In this document: positions 47,280 to 60,200 of the stretch, piece after piece
How positions within the stretch are numbered: position 1 is the stretch's first letter
Layout of the letters: every line of letters begins with the position of its first letter
Assembly: GCA_028023455.1 (NCBI GenBank)
Contig: JAQFVV010006629.1
Coordinates: forward strand, 314,001 to 378,000
Direction: 5' to 3'
Length of the DNA: 64,000 nt
Source of the DNA: Epiperipatus broadwayi
Taxonomy: Eukaryota > Onychophora > Udeonychophora > Euonychophora > Peripatidae
The notes under the pieces: generated by a model
The model's input: only the letters and a program-made list of their open reading frames with translations
The model's database searches: none
What the model was told of the DNA's origin: nothing
Translations under genes and position numbers: made by a program

Positions 47280-50103
47280 TGAACCAATCGATGTCTAATC
47301 ATCATCGATGCTTCATGTGTCACCATCTACACTAACCTCCTAGGGGTCCGCAATTTAGACCCTGCTATAAATATATGCTATTCACTCACACACTGTATGC
47401 CGAATCATTCTAAAGATTAGTGAAATTAATCTTTGTTTAGTAAAAATGAAACAGTAGTTTGAGTGATGCGTATATATATTTTGACTAAAGCAATAATTTT
47501 ATTGCTGGAAAATACATTTGTAATTATTTTTATATCTGTGTGCATTTAATGTAACAACAAAGAAAAAAATGGGGAAGGCTTGAAATACTGAAATTATCTT
47601 TGGTCAAATCGTTGTCTATAATTAAAATTTATAAATCTTAATTACAATCAAAAAAACAAATTGTTTATCAGTTGTTTTCAAATCTTTCAAAACAGTTAAA
47701 AATGGTATTTCAGGCCTTATCAACTGAAAATATTTTGCTAATTAAATGTTGCTTTTTTTTAAAGGGATTACAGAGATAAGGTTGGTAGATGAGATTGCAT
47801 TCTGGGCAGTATTAAAATGTTATAAAAGGGACCACAGAACAAAGGAAGTCAGTTCAGTTTACCTTCAGTTCGTAGTTAAGTTCAGAGGAGTTTAGTCAGT
47901 TGAGTTAATTACTTTTAAGAAGCCAACGCAAGTTCTGCGCGATGAATTTTGAGTAGTGGAATCTAGCACCTTTTTCTTCTTCTCTCGAAAAACTGTCTGC
48001 CTACAAGTGCCATGTTCCATCTGGCCGACCATACAACATGATTGCTTCCGACTGCTGATTGCTAATGACGCCGCCATGCTGTTTTTTTTTTAGGTGACCT
48101 TTTAACATAGAACTGCCTTTGTAAGTCAATACTTTTGTAATCTATAGTTCAACCGTCATGTCTTAATTTATATATTGTTTTATAAGCTTCTGTTAATTTT
48201 GCTTTTAAACTCTCTCAGTAATCTTTTATTAATATCATGTATTTTAACTTACCTTTCACGCTTAATTAAATTATATATAAATGTGTGTGATTCCATTAAG
48301 ATTTCATATACTTTGTTTAATGTATAGATATAATTTATTTTCTTTAATGTGCCAAAATCGCTAAATTCGCGAGTAAGGGGGGAAATAATTGTTTTACTTG
48401 GGAAAAGGGTGGGCTTTATTTAAAACTTATCAATAGAGTTTTGTCTATATTAAATAGAAATTGCTCGCGAGTTTGGTTTCATTTTAAATTCGTTACTCTT
48501 AAAGTAAATTAAAAACTTTTACTGTGGATGAATTTTGCTTTAATTTTCTATTTTAAAAAGATCGTGAACTTTCTTATAATTAATCCATTCCTTTTTGCTG
48601 GTGCCTGAAGGGCAAATTCCACCAGTTAATACGTATTTGGGAATCGATTCTTTAAATATAAATGTGGTTAGTTTAATAATATTGTAAATAGAAGCGTTAT
48701 TATTCATTATGATTAGATAAATGACTCAGAATTGGAAACAGATTATTGCGCGAGAGGTTAGACCATTTTCAAACTTTAAATGATATTATAAAATTATAGA
48801 AACGCTGCTGGCATATATTTTCTTTTCTGATATTTTATCTTTCCATTTCTTGATCGTTTTATTATTGGGGACGTCGAAAGCATGAAGCTCCCGTCCTTCT
48901 TTTCAAAATCGTTCCTAACCAGAGACGCTACTCTCTGTTGAATGTAAAGTTTAAGAGGATTATGTGCTGCAGATGGCAGTACATAATGATCTGGGGTCTC
49001 ATTCTCAGCCTCTACTTTGATATCGCTCCGCCAGAAGGTGCGGACATATCCAATCTAAGTTCATTTCAAAGTATTCTTTTAAATGATGAAATATCCACAA
49101 TCGCCATGAGGCCTTATTTTCGTTATTGTATGCTAGTACCGTTACTTTGCTTATTAACTTGATCATTTGTCTAATCTTAGTAAAGTCGCAATGATGTGTT
49201 AAAGATAAAGATTCATTTCGTAAAATACGTTCAGTATGTTGATCTAAAAACTGCTTTTCTTTAAAAAGCTTTATCGATTCCCAGAGACGTAAATCAATTT
49301 GTATAATTCATTCTCGTAAATATCGCGCATTGTTTGTTCCTTATGTATACTTAGTCTAGAGACGCTATGTCCAAACAATGCCTATCAAACATATGTGATG
49401 ATTTTAAGATTGTAAATAAATGATTGAGGCCGTACATTTATATTTATTTGTCAAAATGATTAATGTTAAATTATCGTGTATCTTTCTGTAATCCGAATCT
49501 GTTCCGATCTTGTAGATTGTTTGTACATCCACAACATTTTATTTGTAAACACTTGTAAATTGACATATTAACCCCGCACAACTTATAACACATTCTATAA
49601 AGTGGTATTTATTCAATTATTGATGTAATGGGGATTTTATGAAACAAATCCCAAGTTTTCAAAATGTATAAGATCCCTCCAAGCGTGAAACAATTTTGTA
49701 ACATATATATGCGTTTTCTACATTTATTAAATATATATATTCATGTAAATCCTGGTTTGTTTTGAATTATTAGTTTATAGTTAATATTTAGAACTATTTT
49801 CGTTGGCTAAGAGCTTAGCATTAATAAATAAGTATTAAATGTAATTCCTGGGCTACTCCGACCTCGATCATCATCATCAGTCTGATCTTATGCTCCACCA
49901 CTCTGCTTATGGGCACGGATTTAAAGTAATTTTACTGTGTCATCAGAATTGTTGTTCATTGGGTCAGAGATTCGAAGAATAGGCAAATAGGTTAGAATTC
50001 AGGATTGTTCCAGACCTGTGTATCTCGAGCATGATCGGATTCGAGGTACTTTTGCTTAGGATTTGGAACCTTGTTAAGTGAGCACACTGTTTTGACCGGT
50101 ACA
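47280..50103 (+). mobile_element. 3' terminal region (putative 3' LTR, diverged from the 5' LTR)
   Basis: The end is fixed at 50103 by the target duplication and the restored LINE frame. The last 35 bases (GTTAAGTGAGCACACTGTTTTGACCGGTACA region) align well with the 5' LTR end, and the start TGAA.CA resembles the 5' LTR start. The interior does not align by eye with the 5' or the solo LTR. It has its own promoter-like sites (TATAAATA at 47366; TATAAAAGGG at 47821) and a CTCGCGAGT-type inverted pair at 48361 and 48463. A 74-codon frame at 48938-49162 has a hydrophobic start but no known match. Confidence 0.5.
47821..47856 (+). promoter_or_regulatory. TATA box with initiator-like motif
   Basis: TATAAAAGGG at 47821-47830 is followed by GTCAGTTCAGTT with the TCAGTT motif at 47849-47854. 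The spacing (28 bases) is canonical for a pol II core promoter, and the setting inside the 3' LTR-like region fits. Confidence 0.5.
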
Positions 50104-50107
50104 GTAG
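50104..50107 (+). repeat. Target site duplication GTAG, right
   Basis: Pairs with 40664-40667. Joining the LINE through one copy of GTAG leaves the reading frame open across the junction. Confidence 0.85.
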
Positions 50108-51060
50108 GGAACTTATTTCTGCAATAAGCAAAAAAGATAGAACTATTACTAAAAAGAGAGATGACATCATGAAATTTGTGGAAGAGTTCTATCAATAATT
50201 ATATTGTAATAAAGAACAAGGAAAAGTACCTACTGTAACTACTATATCTTCTGAATTACCCTGAATTTTAAATGAAGTGAGGCATGCAATTAAATTTATG
50301 AAGAAGAGAACAGTTCCAGGTAATGATGGAATTACAATTGATATCTTAAAAGAAGCAGATGAAGAAATAGAGAGAGACATTTTGGCAAAGTTATATACCA
50401 AATGTCTAAATGATAAAGATGTACCATTGGAAGAATGCAGTATTAATATTAATATTTAATAAAAAAGGTCATAAAGAAGATATTAGAAATTGCAGATCTA
50501 TCACTTCTATACAAAATTTTCACTAAAATAATTACAACTCATCTGCAGCGAACTTTGAATTTTAACCAACCAAAAGAACAAGCTGGATTTAAAAGTGATT
50601 TTAGTATAGTAGATCATGAATATGAATTGCTATTTTGCTTTGGATTTGTACATTATGAAAAGGCATTTGATTTTATAAGCATTTCTCTAGTGCTTAAAGA
50701 AGAATATCATATTCTGAAGAATATTTATAAAAATGCAACAGCAACAAGTAGATTATATAATGATTCTAAAAAGATTAAACTTTGGGTAGGATGTATGGCA
50801 GGGTGACTCATATCTCCAAAACTTTTTACAGCAGTTTTGCAAGAAATATTTCTTGGATTAAAATGGGACGCTAAGGGGGTAAAAGTGAATGAAGATTATT
50901 TAAGTCATCTAGATTTTGCAGACGATGTAATTATTTTTGCAAATAATGCTTTAGAGTTTTAGGAAATGTTGCAAGAGTTATTGGATGAAAATAAAAATAT
51001 AGGACTAAAAATAAATAAATAATGCTCAGTAGATTTTTTCAAAAGAAGAAATTAAAAATT
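50108..51060 (+). pseudogene. RTE-type LINE, reverse transcriptase part (3' half of the split element)
   Basis: The frame continues from the endonuclease part across the insertion: LISAISKKDRTITKKRDDIM, then VRHAIKFMKKRTVPGNDGIT (the GKAPG.DGIT block). A shifted SLLYKIFTKIITTHLQRT-like block follows. From 50555 come QPKEQAGFKSDFSIVDHEYE, YEKAFDFISIS and KNIYKNATATSRLYNDSKKI, and then the catalytic LDFADDVIIFANNALEF with FADD at 50915-50926. The block order and wording are those of RTE elements. Several stops and shifts make it inactive, but decay is modest. Confidence 0.85.
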
Positions 51061-51069
51061 GACAGTAAT

Positions 51070-51640
51070 GATCAGTGCTTATTTTCATCTAGTACTGTCT
51101 TATCCAATATTCCCAGACTACTTTCCAGCTTATGGCTTTTTATCAGTGAGTAATTTGGTATCTCAGAACAGTATACTTGGGACTTTTTTGGATCTAATGC
51201 ATAACCAGTGAATAAAAAAGAATTTGCTTCTGAACAGCATTATATAAGCTGGGCCACATGGTATTTTATTGGTCTTGGAGCAATTCTAATTAAAGGATAG
51301 AGATGTCTGATGTTATTAAAAAACTACAGATACCATAATATATGAATCCTGAACTGCTATTCGATCTTTGCAACTATACAAGCAACTTGGTTTAGATTGC
51401 AAACAAATGTTTTTTAGTTGGACTGGTAGCTTTATAGTGAATCAAAAAGATGAAAAAATGACTGTTAGAGGGAAAGTGCATTCTATCCTAAAGCCATAAA
51501 TTAGAAATTAGCCTGGTAACATTGGATAGGGTAGCACTGGATATGGATTTAATAAGCATTATTATTTAGCATCTATTGATTATCTAAGCTTATGCTAGAT
51601 GACATAACTATTGTGAGAATAAAAGAATTTGCTATTAGAC
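51070..51640. mobile_element. Diverged family A element(s)
   Basis: At 51100-51160 the minus strand carries a ribozyme-like region (CTGATAA, AGC-CATAA-GCT, GAAAG, TAGTC, TGGGAATATTGG). At 51310-51560 the plus strand carries the family blocks (ACAGATACCATAATATATGA, GCAACTATACAAGCAA, GTAGCTTTATAGTGAA). The ends differ from other copies (GAATTTGCTTCTGAACAGCA against GAATTTGCTATTAGACAGCA). It follows directly after the LINE RT fragment. Confidence 0.6.
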
Positions 51641-51900
51641 AGCATTATGTAAGTTGAACTATTTGATATTTTATTGCATTTTTTTTTTTTTGTCATTATT
51701 TCTTACGAACCTTTTCAGTTGATTTTAGGTAAGGTTATTATGAAAGGAACTTTTGAAATGCATTATTTTTGCACCATATGTCTAATAAAATTTGTCTTTT
51801 GATTATTATATATGATGAAAATTCTGTATACATATCTGTTTATATTTATTTTGTTCTTTTTTTAAAGATAAATATTGAATTACAATGCAAATTATTGGGG

Positions 51901-52290
51901 TATTTTGAGCTGTCTTCACACGATCCTCAACTCTCCACACCATCTCATACCACTGATATACTTGATCACCATGTAGCCATATATACCACAAATGTATGTC
52001 TAAAAGATAAGTAATCACCATTATGTGTATTTTGTGCTGAACCAGCACTTGTCAGTTCTCTACACATATGTGTAGAGATGATAATCTGGACCAACTGACG
52101 AGTGCTGGTTCAGCACAAAATATGTGTATTGGTGATTATTTATGTTTAGACATACAACTGATGAGTGCTAGTTCATTACAAAATATGTATATTAGTGGTT
52201 ATTTATCTTTTAGACATATATGTGGTCGAATGTATCAGTGTATGAGATGGGGTGGAGAGTTGAGGATCATGTGAAAGGCAGCTCAAAATA
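51901..52290. mobile_element. Family B palindromic element with hammerhead-like motifs
   Basis: TATTTTGAGCTGTCTTCACA at 51901 is mirrored by the end at 52290 (CAGCTCAAAATA). The arms include CCTCAACTCTCCACACCATC against a GGTGGAGAGTTGAGG-type block and run inward to the ribozyme-like motifs. The right arm has a 63-bp unit in tandem (from 52095 and 52158), each with a CTGAYGA box. Left and right arms differ by that extra unit. No coding potential. Confidence 0.75.
52080..52140 (+). ncRNA. Type I hammerhead-like motif in family B
   Basis: CTGACGA is at 52095-52101. Stem II is GTGCTG/CAGCAC (52102-52107 with 52111-52116), a perfect 6 bp with a G-C at its first pair. The next box is AAAA (52117-52120) where GAAA is expected; a CG to CA change at 52116-52117 would explain this. 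Stem III is short (52120-52122 with 52125-52127), with cleavage triplet GUA ending at 52128. Stem I is ACCAA/TTGGT (52090-52094 with 52129-52133), then, past three unpaired bases, 52080-52086 with 52134-52140 (7 pairs including one G-U). The changed G of GAAA should impair cleavage. Confidence 0.5.
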
Positions 52291-52299
52291 TCAGTTCCC

Positions 52300-55200
52300 T
52301 TTCATTTTGAAAATAAAAAAGTTATTAAAATATATAAATTTTTTTAAGTAAAAAAAAAATTCTTTTGGAAATCTTCCAAGGTCAGGGATTTAATTAAAAA
52401 GTGAAATTTATGTACATTTTCATTTAAAGTTTAGTTTCTTTCTTTTTTTTTTTTTTTAACTTTCTATGTTGTGTTTCAGTTTGCATTAAATACTTACAAT
52501 AGTAATTTTTTTTTTTTTTAAAATATCAAGTTTTATCTTAGGTTAAAGATATATATACACACATGCCTTTGTCATTACAATATATTTTTGAAGATAAAAT
52601 ATTGTATTGCATTGTGTGTGTTCATAGAAAAATGTGTTGACATTATTATTATTCCATTAGAATATATTCACTTAAATGAATATATATGTTGCAAAAAGTA
52701 AGAGTGCAATCTTGGTAAAATATTGCTTCATTATGTATCTTAATTAGAATTCACTTGTAAATAATTAAATCTCACATTTTCAGAAAAAAGATTATTGAAA
52801 GTGGTATTTTTTGCAGCAATCTGAAAAGTTAATTGATATAATTGCCATACAGTATCTGGTTGAAACTTGATTGATTTCAGTGTTAATTTATTGTAAAAAT
52901 GATTGTGCTGTTCAAAGTTCATACATTGTTAATGATTTTCAAAATAATTTATTGCTTTTTAATTTCAAAGTTATCTCAAGAATAGATATTTAATAAATTT
53001 AAAAAAATATTATTAATGTACTCTAAAGTATAATTATTAAACACACAGTCAGATTTATATATCTAAGATTTATGTTAAAACAAACTTAAACATATATAAC
53101 AAAATTATATGGTATATATTCTTTTTGATATATTACAGCACAAAGTTTTAATTATAAATTTTACAATTTGAAAAGAAAATAATATAAATCTTAATTCTTT
53201 TAACCCTAAAGAATTTATGTAAATAATAATTGTATTAAAAATCAGATACATAGAAATGAGAATTGGAATATACCAAGTTGATTCTTTACTATAGACAATA
53301 ACCAAAAAAAATCTTGATAGTAAAATAAAAAAAGAGAAAAATTATATAAAAAGAAAATAATGATTATCTGATAGTAATTATTATCAAAAGCGTTAACAGA
53401 AGAAAGTTTGAATTAGAAAACAAAATAGAAATTTATATAAAGATTAATGGTATAATCCATCAATGAAAAATACTATAATATTATGCATAATTTTTTTTAT
53501 ATCTCTCTTGCAAGATTTCAAGTGTAATATTAATTTGAATAAAAATCTTGATTGAAGATGTTTTAGAATTAAGTGAAATTTAAAGTTTGTAAATAGATAG
53601 ACTTTGCTTAAATTCTTAAAAGTAGGGTGATGAGGGGAAAGAAAGATAATATCAGAGGCAGATCAAGATAATTCTAGAGTTGGAGCAAATAAAAAGGAAT
53701 TAGAGACCAGTTATGTATCTTATTTTTTTATGACTTGCAATAATTTTGGAAATGTACATCTGAGAAGATAAAAATGAGGCAGAAATCATTACTGCTACAA
53801 TTGTTTATTTCATACCTTTGCAGATAAATTAACTGATATTTAGTATTGATGCTGGTTTGAATCATTACTTTTTAACTAATATGCTAAAAATAAATAAATA
53901 AAGTGCATATATAAATGTGACAGTAAAATAGAGCACAATTAACTTCATTAGATATTTTTCTGGTTTTTTGAGTATTAAAAAAAATTAGTGGAGTACAAAT
54001 ATATCAGCAAAACATTACTTGAATCTTTCGGTTTACTTATAGTATTATAAAAAATCCTGAAGCCATTATGGAAATTAAATTGTACCATTTCTTGGTTAAT
54101 TATGGATTGCTCAAATTTACAAGATATGGTGCTACTTTAGAAAATTATTTTTCATGGTATATATGTATTGAATAGACAAAAAATTCATTAAAAATAAAAT
54201 TAAAGTAATTGACAAAAAAAGAGACCAGTTTACATCTATATTACGTATTTAAAGATATGTTAATGATTATAGCACTACAACTTAACTCACAATGGCTGCA
54301 ACTAGTATGTGGAACCACTAAATTTTTAAATGCCTTTATTTCATGAGATTTTTTAAAATTGAACAAATGCTCATCTCAGTACTTTTTTTTGTCTGTGTCT
54401 ATTTTTCAAAAATCAAATTAGTTTTTTGAATATAGCTCATATAGTGTAAGTTGTATGTTCCCCATTTCAGATTTAATGGTATCTCATACTACTTGTTGCC
54501 TAAATGGAAATAAGTTTTTCTCATTTTTTGCAAATTATTATCCCCCCCCCCACCCACACACACACACACCTTCATTGACATGTTATAATACTTATTGTAA
54601 CTAATGCTTACATAATAGAAAAAATTATTTTATTATAATATTATAAGAAAGCAATATGCTGCTTCTAGTTAGAAGCTTTTCTGAACAAAAGTAATTTTAT
54701 TTCTCTATTTTTGTGATTTTATGGCTATATTGTTTTAATTTTTATATAAATATTTTAATATTTATTTTAAATAATGCTTATAATAAAAAAACAATTATAA
54801 TAATTATATAATTATATTTGGAACATTAATTATATAAAGCAAATACTTTTTTTACAAGTGGTACAAGATACTGCTTGTAGCACTTATGTTATAAAACTAT
54901 TTTATAGCCATTGCTGATGAGTTAATTAAAGGACAAATTAAAATGGTAAAATAAAATTTAAACTAAATGCAGAGAAGATGGTGAAAATGTATTTAGAGAT
55001 GGAAGTATTTTGAACTCCAAGGATAATAAAAAGATTACATATGTAAATTGGATAACCTTAAAATGTTTATCTGAAAACGTAGAAGAATTGATAGATACAT
55101 AAATAAGTTTAAAAAGTAAATTGTAAATAAATAATGAAAATGTAATTTAGAATCTTTGAGTAAAATTTTATTTATCCGTTTGTTATATGAAGGCTATTTA

Positions 55201-55300
55201 AAATTCATATTGTAGCTCTAAAATATGATTCTATTATAAATTTTGTTAAAAGTGGCAAAAACAAACTATCATTATTATTGCTTGCCATAATACTGTATTG
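52300..55300. other. AT-rich stretch, no supported gene
   Basis: Homopolymers lie at 52445-52458 and 52508-52519, and a C-run with (CA)n at 54542-54569. At 54930-55250 the plus strand has LINE-like wording (KFKLNAEKMVKMYLEM) without further support. Confidence 0.35.
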
Positions 55301-55304
55301 CTAG

Positions 55305-55360
55305 ATCAGGGATCGGAAATTTGCAGATCATGAGCTGCATGCAGTTCTTTAATTCCAAGT
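55305..55360 (+). mobile_element. hAT element 5' end
   Basis: CAGGGATCGGAAATTTGCAG, followed by ATCATGAGCTGCATGCAGTT, is the standard hAT terminal form that reads roughly CAGGGGTCGGCAACCTGCGG then CTCGTGAGCCGCATGCGGC. It lies 0.5 kb before transposase-like coding sequence on the same strand. Confidence 0.7.
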
Positions 55361-55879
55361 TTGCTCTTTTTATAGACTAAACATAAACACAGTTTTTATT
55401 TTTACTTTTATTTTGTAAAATATTTTTTTTATTTGCTCCTGTTTAACTGCTATTGCATAGACATCCTCTGTCTAATCTGATTTAAGTTTAAATGTAAGGA
55501 AGATGCTGATAGCATCAGCTCTAATCCATAATAAAAACATTTAGATTTTTATTTCATTACTATTGTCATTATTATTTCATTTTATTTTTGTTTAATAAAA
55601 AAACTTATGAAAACTGCTATCATGTATTCAAGCATTCTGAACATACTTTGAAAATATAATGCAAACATACACTGTAATCTTAGTGGTGCAATCAATTGGA
55701 TCATTGTATTAGTACCACTAATTTTTAGTCTATATGGCTAATTATGATAGCATATAATTACACATTCCGGTATTGCATTCTATATTCATCATTGTTCAAT
55801 CTTTTAGCTATTATAACTATTTGTATACTGTAGATAGTAATGTAAATAATTCAATAGAAGTTAATTAATACTTAGTAAT

Positions 55880-57580
55880 TAGATTCTTGAACAGTAAGAT
55901 GGCAACAGAAAAATCAACCAAGTGGTCAGAGAATTATGCATTCACATCAACCTTGATTAGTCTTCCAACGTTTTGAATTGTATTGACAATAGTTTAATAA
56001 TAATAAATTTAATATTGAGCGCTATTTTTTTTTTTTTCAAATTATGAATATTTTCAGAAAAATATCTTGCCAGAAATTATAGGAAAAAAAAGATGGAAAA
56101 CAATGAAGAATGCAATAATTAGCATCTGTACTTTGCAATTGATGTAATCTTCCAGTAATGTAATGACAGCTAGTTTTGCTGTTTCTCAAAAGATTGCTAA
56201 ACATGGAAAATTACTTCTTCCAAAACTGTCCGCAATTTTGACAAATCAACAATTTGATAATTTAAAAGTAGCATCTATATTTTTTTCTTGCTTGTGACTA
56301 GTCATGTGTAAAAAACATTTCTCAAAATAGCCTCCTAGTCAGGTATGTAATAGCTACAGATCATAAAGAATTATTGGCTTTACTAACTCTTAAAGGATAG
56401 ACTCAAGGTAAAAAAATATTTGCAGCAATTTTGGAATTCCTGTCCAAGAAAGAAATCTATAACAATGAAGTAGTTTCAAATTTGATAGATGAAGCAGTAC
56501 CAAGCATGATAAATAAAAATAACAACTTTATTTCCTTCTTCACCGACATGTGGAATATGGTATTTTTAACCTTTATTGCATAAAGAAGTGGCACCAACAT
56601 TTCAGCCCGAAATTGTAAAGATCGTGGATTTAGCTGTTAAAACAGCAGAAGAAATAATGCTAAAAGAAGTTTATCACAAGCAGTTTGTTCATATTTGAAA
56701 GAAGTAAATAACTAATACTCTGATCTGCTTTTGCACAATAACTTCTGATGGTTGTCCAAAGGAACAATTTTCAAATGATCCACATTATAATATCAAGATC
56801 TTATTTGAAAAGAGGCTTGATTATCTGAAATTAAATAATTATGAATGATTACAAAAATTTTATTTTGCTATTGATATGATATGTTATTTAAATTGTTTAA
56901 ATTTAAAGCTACAGAGAAAAAATTGTATGGCAAATACTTCTTGGAAACAATATTTTCTTTCCAAGAACTGCTATGGTTGTTCATGAATAATATTGAAAAT
57001 GGAAATCTTAAATTTTGAAGTCTTAAAAAATAATTGAAAAAATACACTTGGTGGCATTGATACAAAGTTTTTTATAACAATTACAAAACTGATGAAGAAT
57101 TTTTCAAAGGTTTCTTGAATAATTTTACATCAGGAAAATTATTTTTATGACTTAAGGCAAATACCAACAACAAAATTTTTCCCAATTTTAAAAATAGATT
57201 GAACTCAATTTGAATTACAACTACTAGATATTAAAACTGATGATTTTTGGTCTTCTAAATTTTTGACTTCGATTTAAAAACTAAAGATAAATTTGTTTAT
57301 AAATCACAAATGGACGGAATTATCCAATTTCCACAAACATCAAATTATCTTTGAAATATGATATAGACTTCCAGGTTGTTACAATCAATTTACAGTAAAT
57401 GCTTTTGGAATCTTAATAGTTTTTTGGATCAATTCATTTTTAATGACCAGTATTTTCCAATATGGATTTAAAAAAATAATTATGAAGCCAATTTAAAGGA
57501 GTGAACTTAGAGAGTTCTTTAAAACTGAAAATTTCAAATGATTCCCAAAATTAAATTGTCTTTATGCTGCATTAAAATCT
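55880..57580 (+). pseudogene. hAT transposase remnant
   Basis: Through many stops the frames give an N-terminal MATEKSTKWSENYAF-like piece (55898 on) and a LIDEAVPSMINKNNNFISFF segment (56480-56545). A piece with PTFQPEIVKIVDLAVKTAEE (56590-56655) follows, then ITSDGCPKEQF (56740-56775), the TSDGA.. box around the second Asp. At 56900-56960 comes LNLKLQRKNCMANTSW, matching the LNLKLQGK block, and finally a QFELQLLDIKTDD.W-like end (57200-57255), matching the QLEL..LQ.(S/N)D block. Order and wording match hAT transposases of the GTF2IRD2/ZBED type. It is more decayed than the copy at 1-975 and from a different subfamily. Confidence 0.7.
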
Positions 57581-57849
57581 TAAAAATCTCGTTAATGTCA
57601 AAATAATTTTTTTTTTGTTTTGTTTATTGGTTTTTAAGAGAAGTTCATATTTTTCATCAACCATTTTTTACCTCTCCTTTGCAACTCTTGTAATTTTTTC
57701 ATCAGGATATTTAAACAAATGACTCCATGTTAATTGGCAGAGAATTTAATATACACCAGGATATTTAAAAAGTAATTATACATTTATGAACATTATTATA
57801 CATTTTATTTTATTTATGTATGCTATATGTTCTGTATTTGTGTCATCAA

Positions 57850-58460
57850 TTACAAAAGATGTTCAAAATGTTTTTCATGAGCATTGAGGCATGACTGCGT
57901 TCATTTAATCTTATTGATAAACACTTGAATTCTTCACTTATTATGTAATCAATGTACACTGTGATTGTAGTTTTCAGTTCTTCAATTGAATATGGGTTGT
58001 TTTCGTACACCTTGACTTTTACATCTACCCAGAGATAAATGTAATGGGTTCTGATCAGATGATCTGATGAGGTCACAAATTTTTAGAAATTACACAGTCA
58101 CTAAATATCTCCAAAAGGGAGAGTCATCAAGTAGAAGTATGTGCTATGCACTATCATGCTGGATCCATGCATTATTTATTTTGTTCTCAGTTAAGTTCAC
58201 TAATGAACAAATGCAGAATATTACAATAATGATTACCGGTGATACTATGATAAAAGAATATGGATTCAATTATTCTCTTTCTTGAAATTTTGACCCATAC
58301 GCTACACTTGCTTGTGGAGAAGTTTTTTGTAAACATTCTGAATAATGTGCTGATCATACCCTATTGTTCTGAGAGAGAATGTAGCCATTCAGTGGATTCA
58401 TGCTTGTGCTTGTTGTTGTCTGTTTGTTTCAGCTTGTTTACTACAATAACTTTAATTACT
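57850..58460 (-). pseudogene. Tc1/mariner-superfamily (IS630-like) transposase C-terminal remnant
   Basis: On the minus strand the pieces are FFYHSITGNHYCNILHLFIS, like the G.V.G..Y...L..F..P.L block, and then WIQHDSA.H, like the QQDGAPPH block. After a shift comes SSDHLIRTHYIYLWVDVKVK, a decayed SPDL.PLDFYLWG.VK block, followed by VYENNPYSIEELKTTITVYI and a final FINKIK.TQSCLNAHEKHFEHLL end. These are the end motifs of a DDE transposase widespread in arthropods. Two frames are needed and catalytic residues are lost. Confidence 0.65.
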
Positions 58461-58469
58461 TAATCTAAA

Positions 58470-60200
58470 CAATTCTCATTATAAAACTTAAAAGCAAATG
58501 TCTAGAGCAACAATTATAAATATTATAAGGTAGCCATGGCTATTATACAATATGAATGCCCAAAATGTTTAAATTTATTTTTACTTTTCGTTAGATGTAT
58601 CTACAATGGTTTGTAAAAGTTTTGTTACTAATTTAATTCCCTTATCTGCTTATTTTTACATATAACAATGAAAAGGTGTATTTTTTAAAAATGATTCTAT
58701 AAACATAGGGTGTGCTAATTTAGCCCCTGAACCAGAAAAATGGAATTAGAAAGCTAACATAAACATCTGGAAAATGAATTTCAAACTGAACAGTAGAGAT
58801 CTGAATATGGAATGTCTTTTTAAAAAATAATGTTGAAATAAGAAATGCATAGAATATCAAAGGTAATTTTAAAAATAAACAGTTCACATTATATCATGAA
58901 AAAATATAGAAACTTTACTAATGTGAATTAATGAAAAACAAGTAACTAATGGTAATTTTATTTACTTGTGCAATGTATGAAAGGTGAATATCATAAATTA
59001 ATTATATATATTTTTTACATTTAGATATATTTGATTTTGTATTATATTTTTAGTATTTAAATGGTTAGGTAGCATGGTAATTTTGCTTTAAGCTGTGGGT
59101 TTGGAATGAATTATGAAATCAATTACATTTATTGAATGGTACTTTACTGTATTTCTTTTATAATATCTTTAAAATAAAACATATTTAATAAAATATAAAC
59201 TTTACAATAGAAAAAAACATTTTTGGTATTGGTTTTCTAGCCCATACAAGCCACCTGATGGTGTTATTGCTAGCCAAAAGCACATTATCCTGATTAAATA
59301 TGGTTTAGAAAATGCTTTTATGAAAAGTGCACAAGGAGGGAGTGGTTAGTCTTTTTTTACTATGTGAATTATTGGTCAATAATTTAAACAGACTTATAAA
59401 AAAAGTTATAGATCAAAAGATCTATTTATAAAATTAAATCTTGGACTTAGTGCTTGCAAGTGTGTAACACTATCTTCACCAGAAGTGAAGATTGAATCAT
59501 TATATTTTATAGGTTTTCTTTAGTCCGCACATCAATCTCAATCTGCCTGAACCAAATCCTATCCTGACTTGCCAGTTTCAATAATGTGCTCTAGTTTAAA
59601 TGCAAAATTAGTTTCCAGCAATGTTAAATATCTGATGGCTTTTCAAATTATTTAAAATTATTAAATATTACTATTTTAGCGATAAATATTTAATATTTTA
59701 ATGTTAGCAAAATGATCACTATATTTAATACTTGTGCTAAAAAAAAATCATAAATAGAGCTGATGATAAATTGTTTGGCACTCATCTGCACAATAGTTTA
59801 TTCACAAAATTTTTATTTTTTCCAATTTCATATTTTCGTAGAAATACTTTATGTGCACTTATGAAAAATGTATACTTGATAAATATGCCATATTTAATTA
59901 TAATTTATTATTAACGATGACATAATTTCATATACAGACTGGATGCTATTAATTATTGTTATTATTTGTTTTAAAATTGTTTATATTAAAGTCTGATATT
60001 CTTAAGCACATACAAATGAATTATAATGCATCATATAATTAGTGGATACAATTTACTATGTTTTAATTGTAATATAGTTTGGAAGCAGCTTTCTCTTGTC
60101 CAATCACTTGTATCATCTATTAATTACTTCTTATTTATACATATTATATATTTATAAAACTATTTTACTTTTTTTTTCTAATCCCTCTTATTTCATTTTG
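58470..60200. other. AT-rich stretch, no supported feature
   Basis: A small inverted repeat CTTCACCAGAAGTGAAG lies at about 59473. No gene is recognised. Confidence 0.35.

Noticed and set aside
48938-49162. Secreted small protein with hydrophobic N-terminus
   Set aside because: The frame is short, lies within the LTR-like 3' region and has no supporting motif, so it was not called as a gene.
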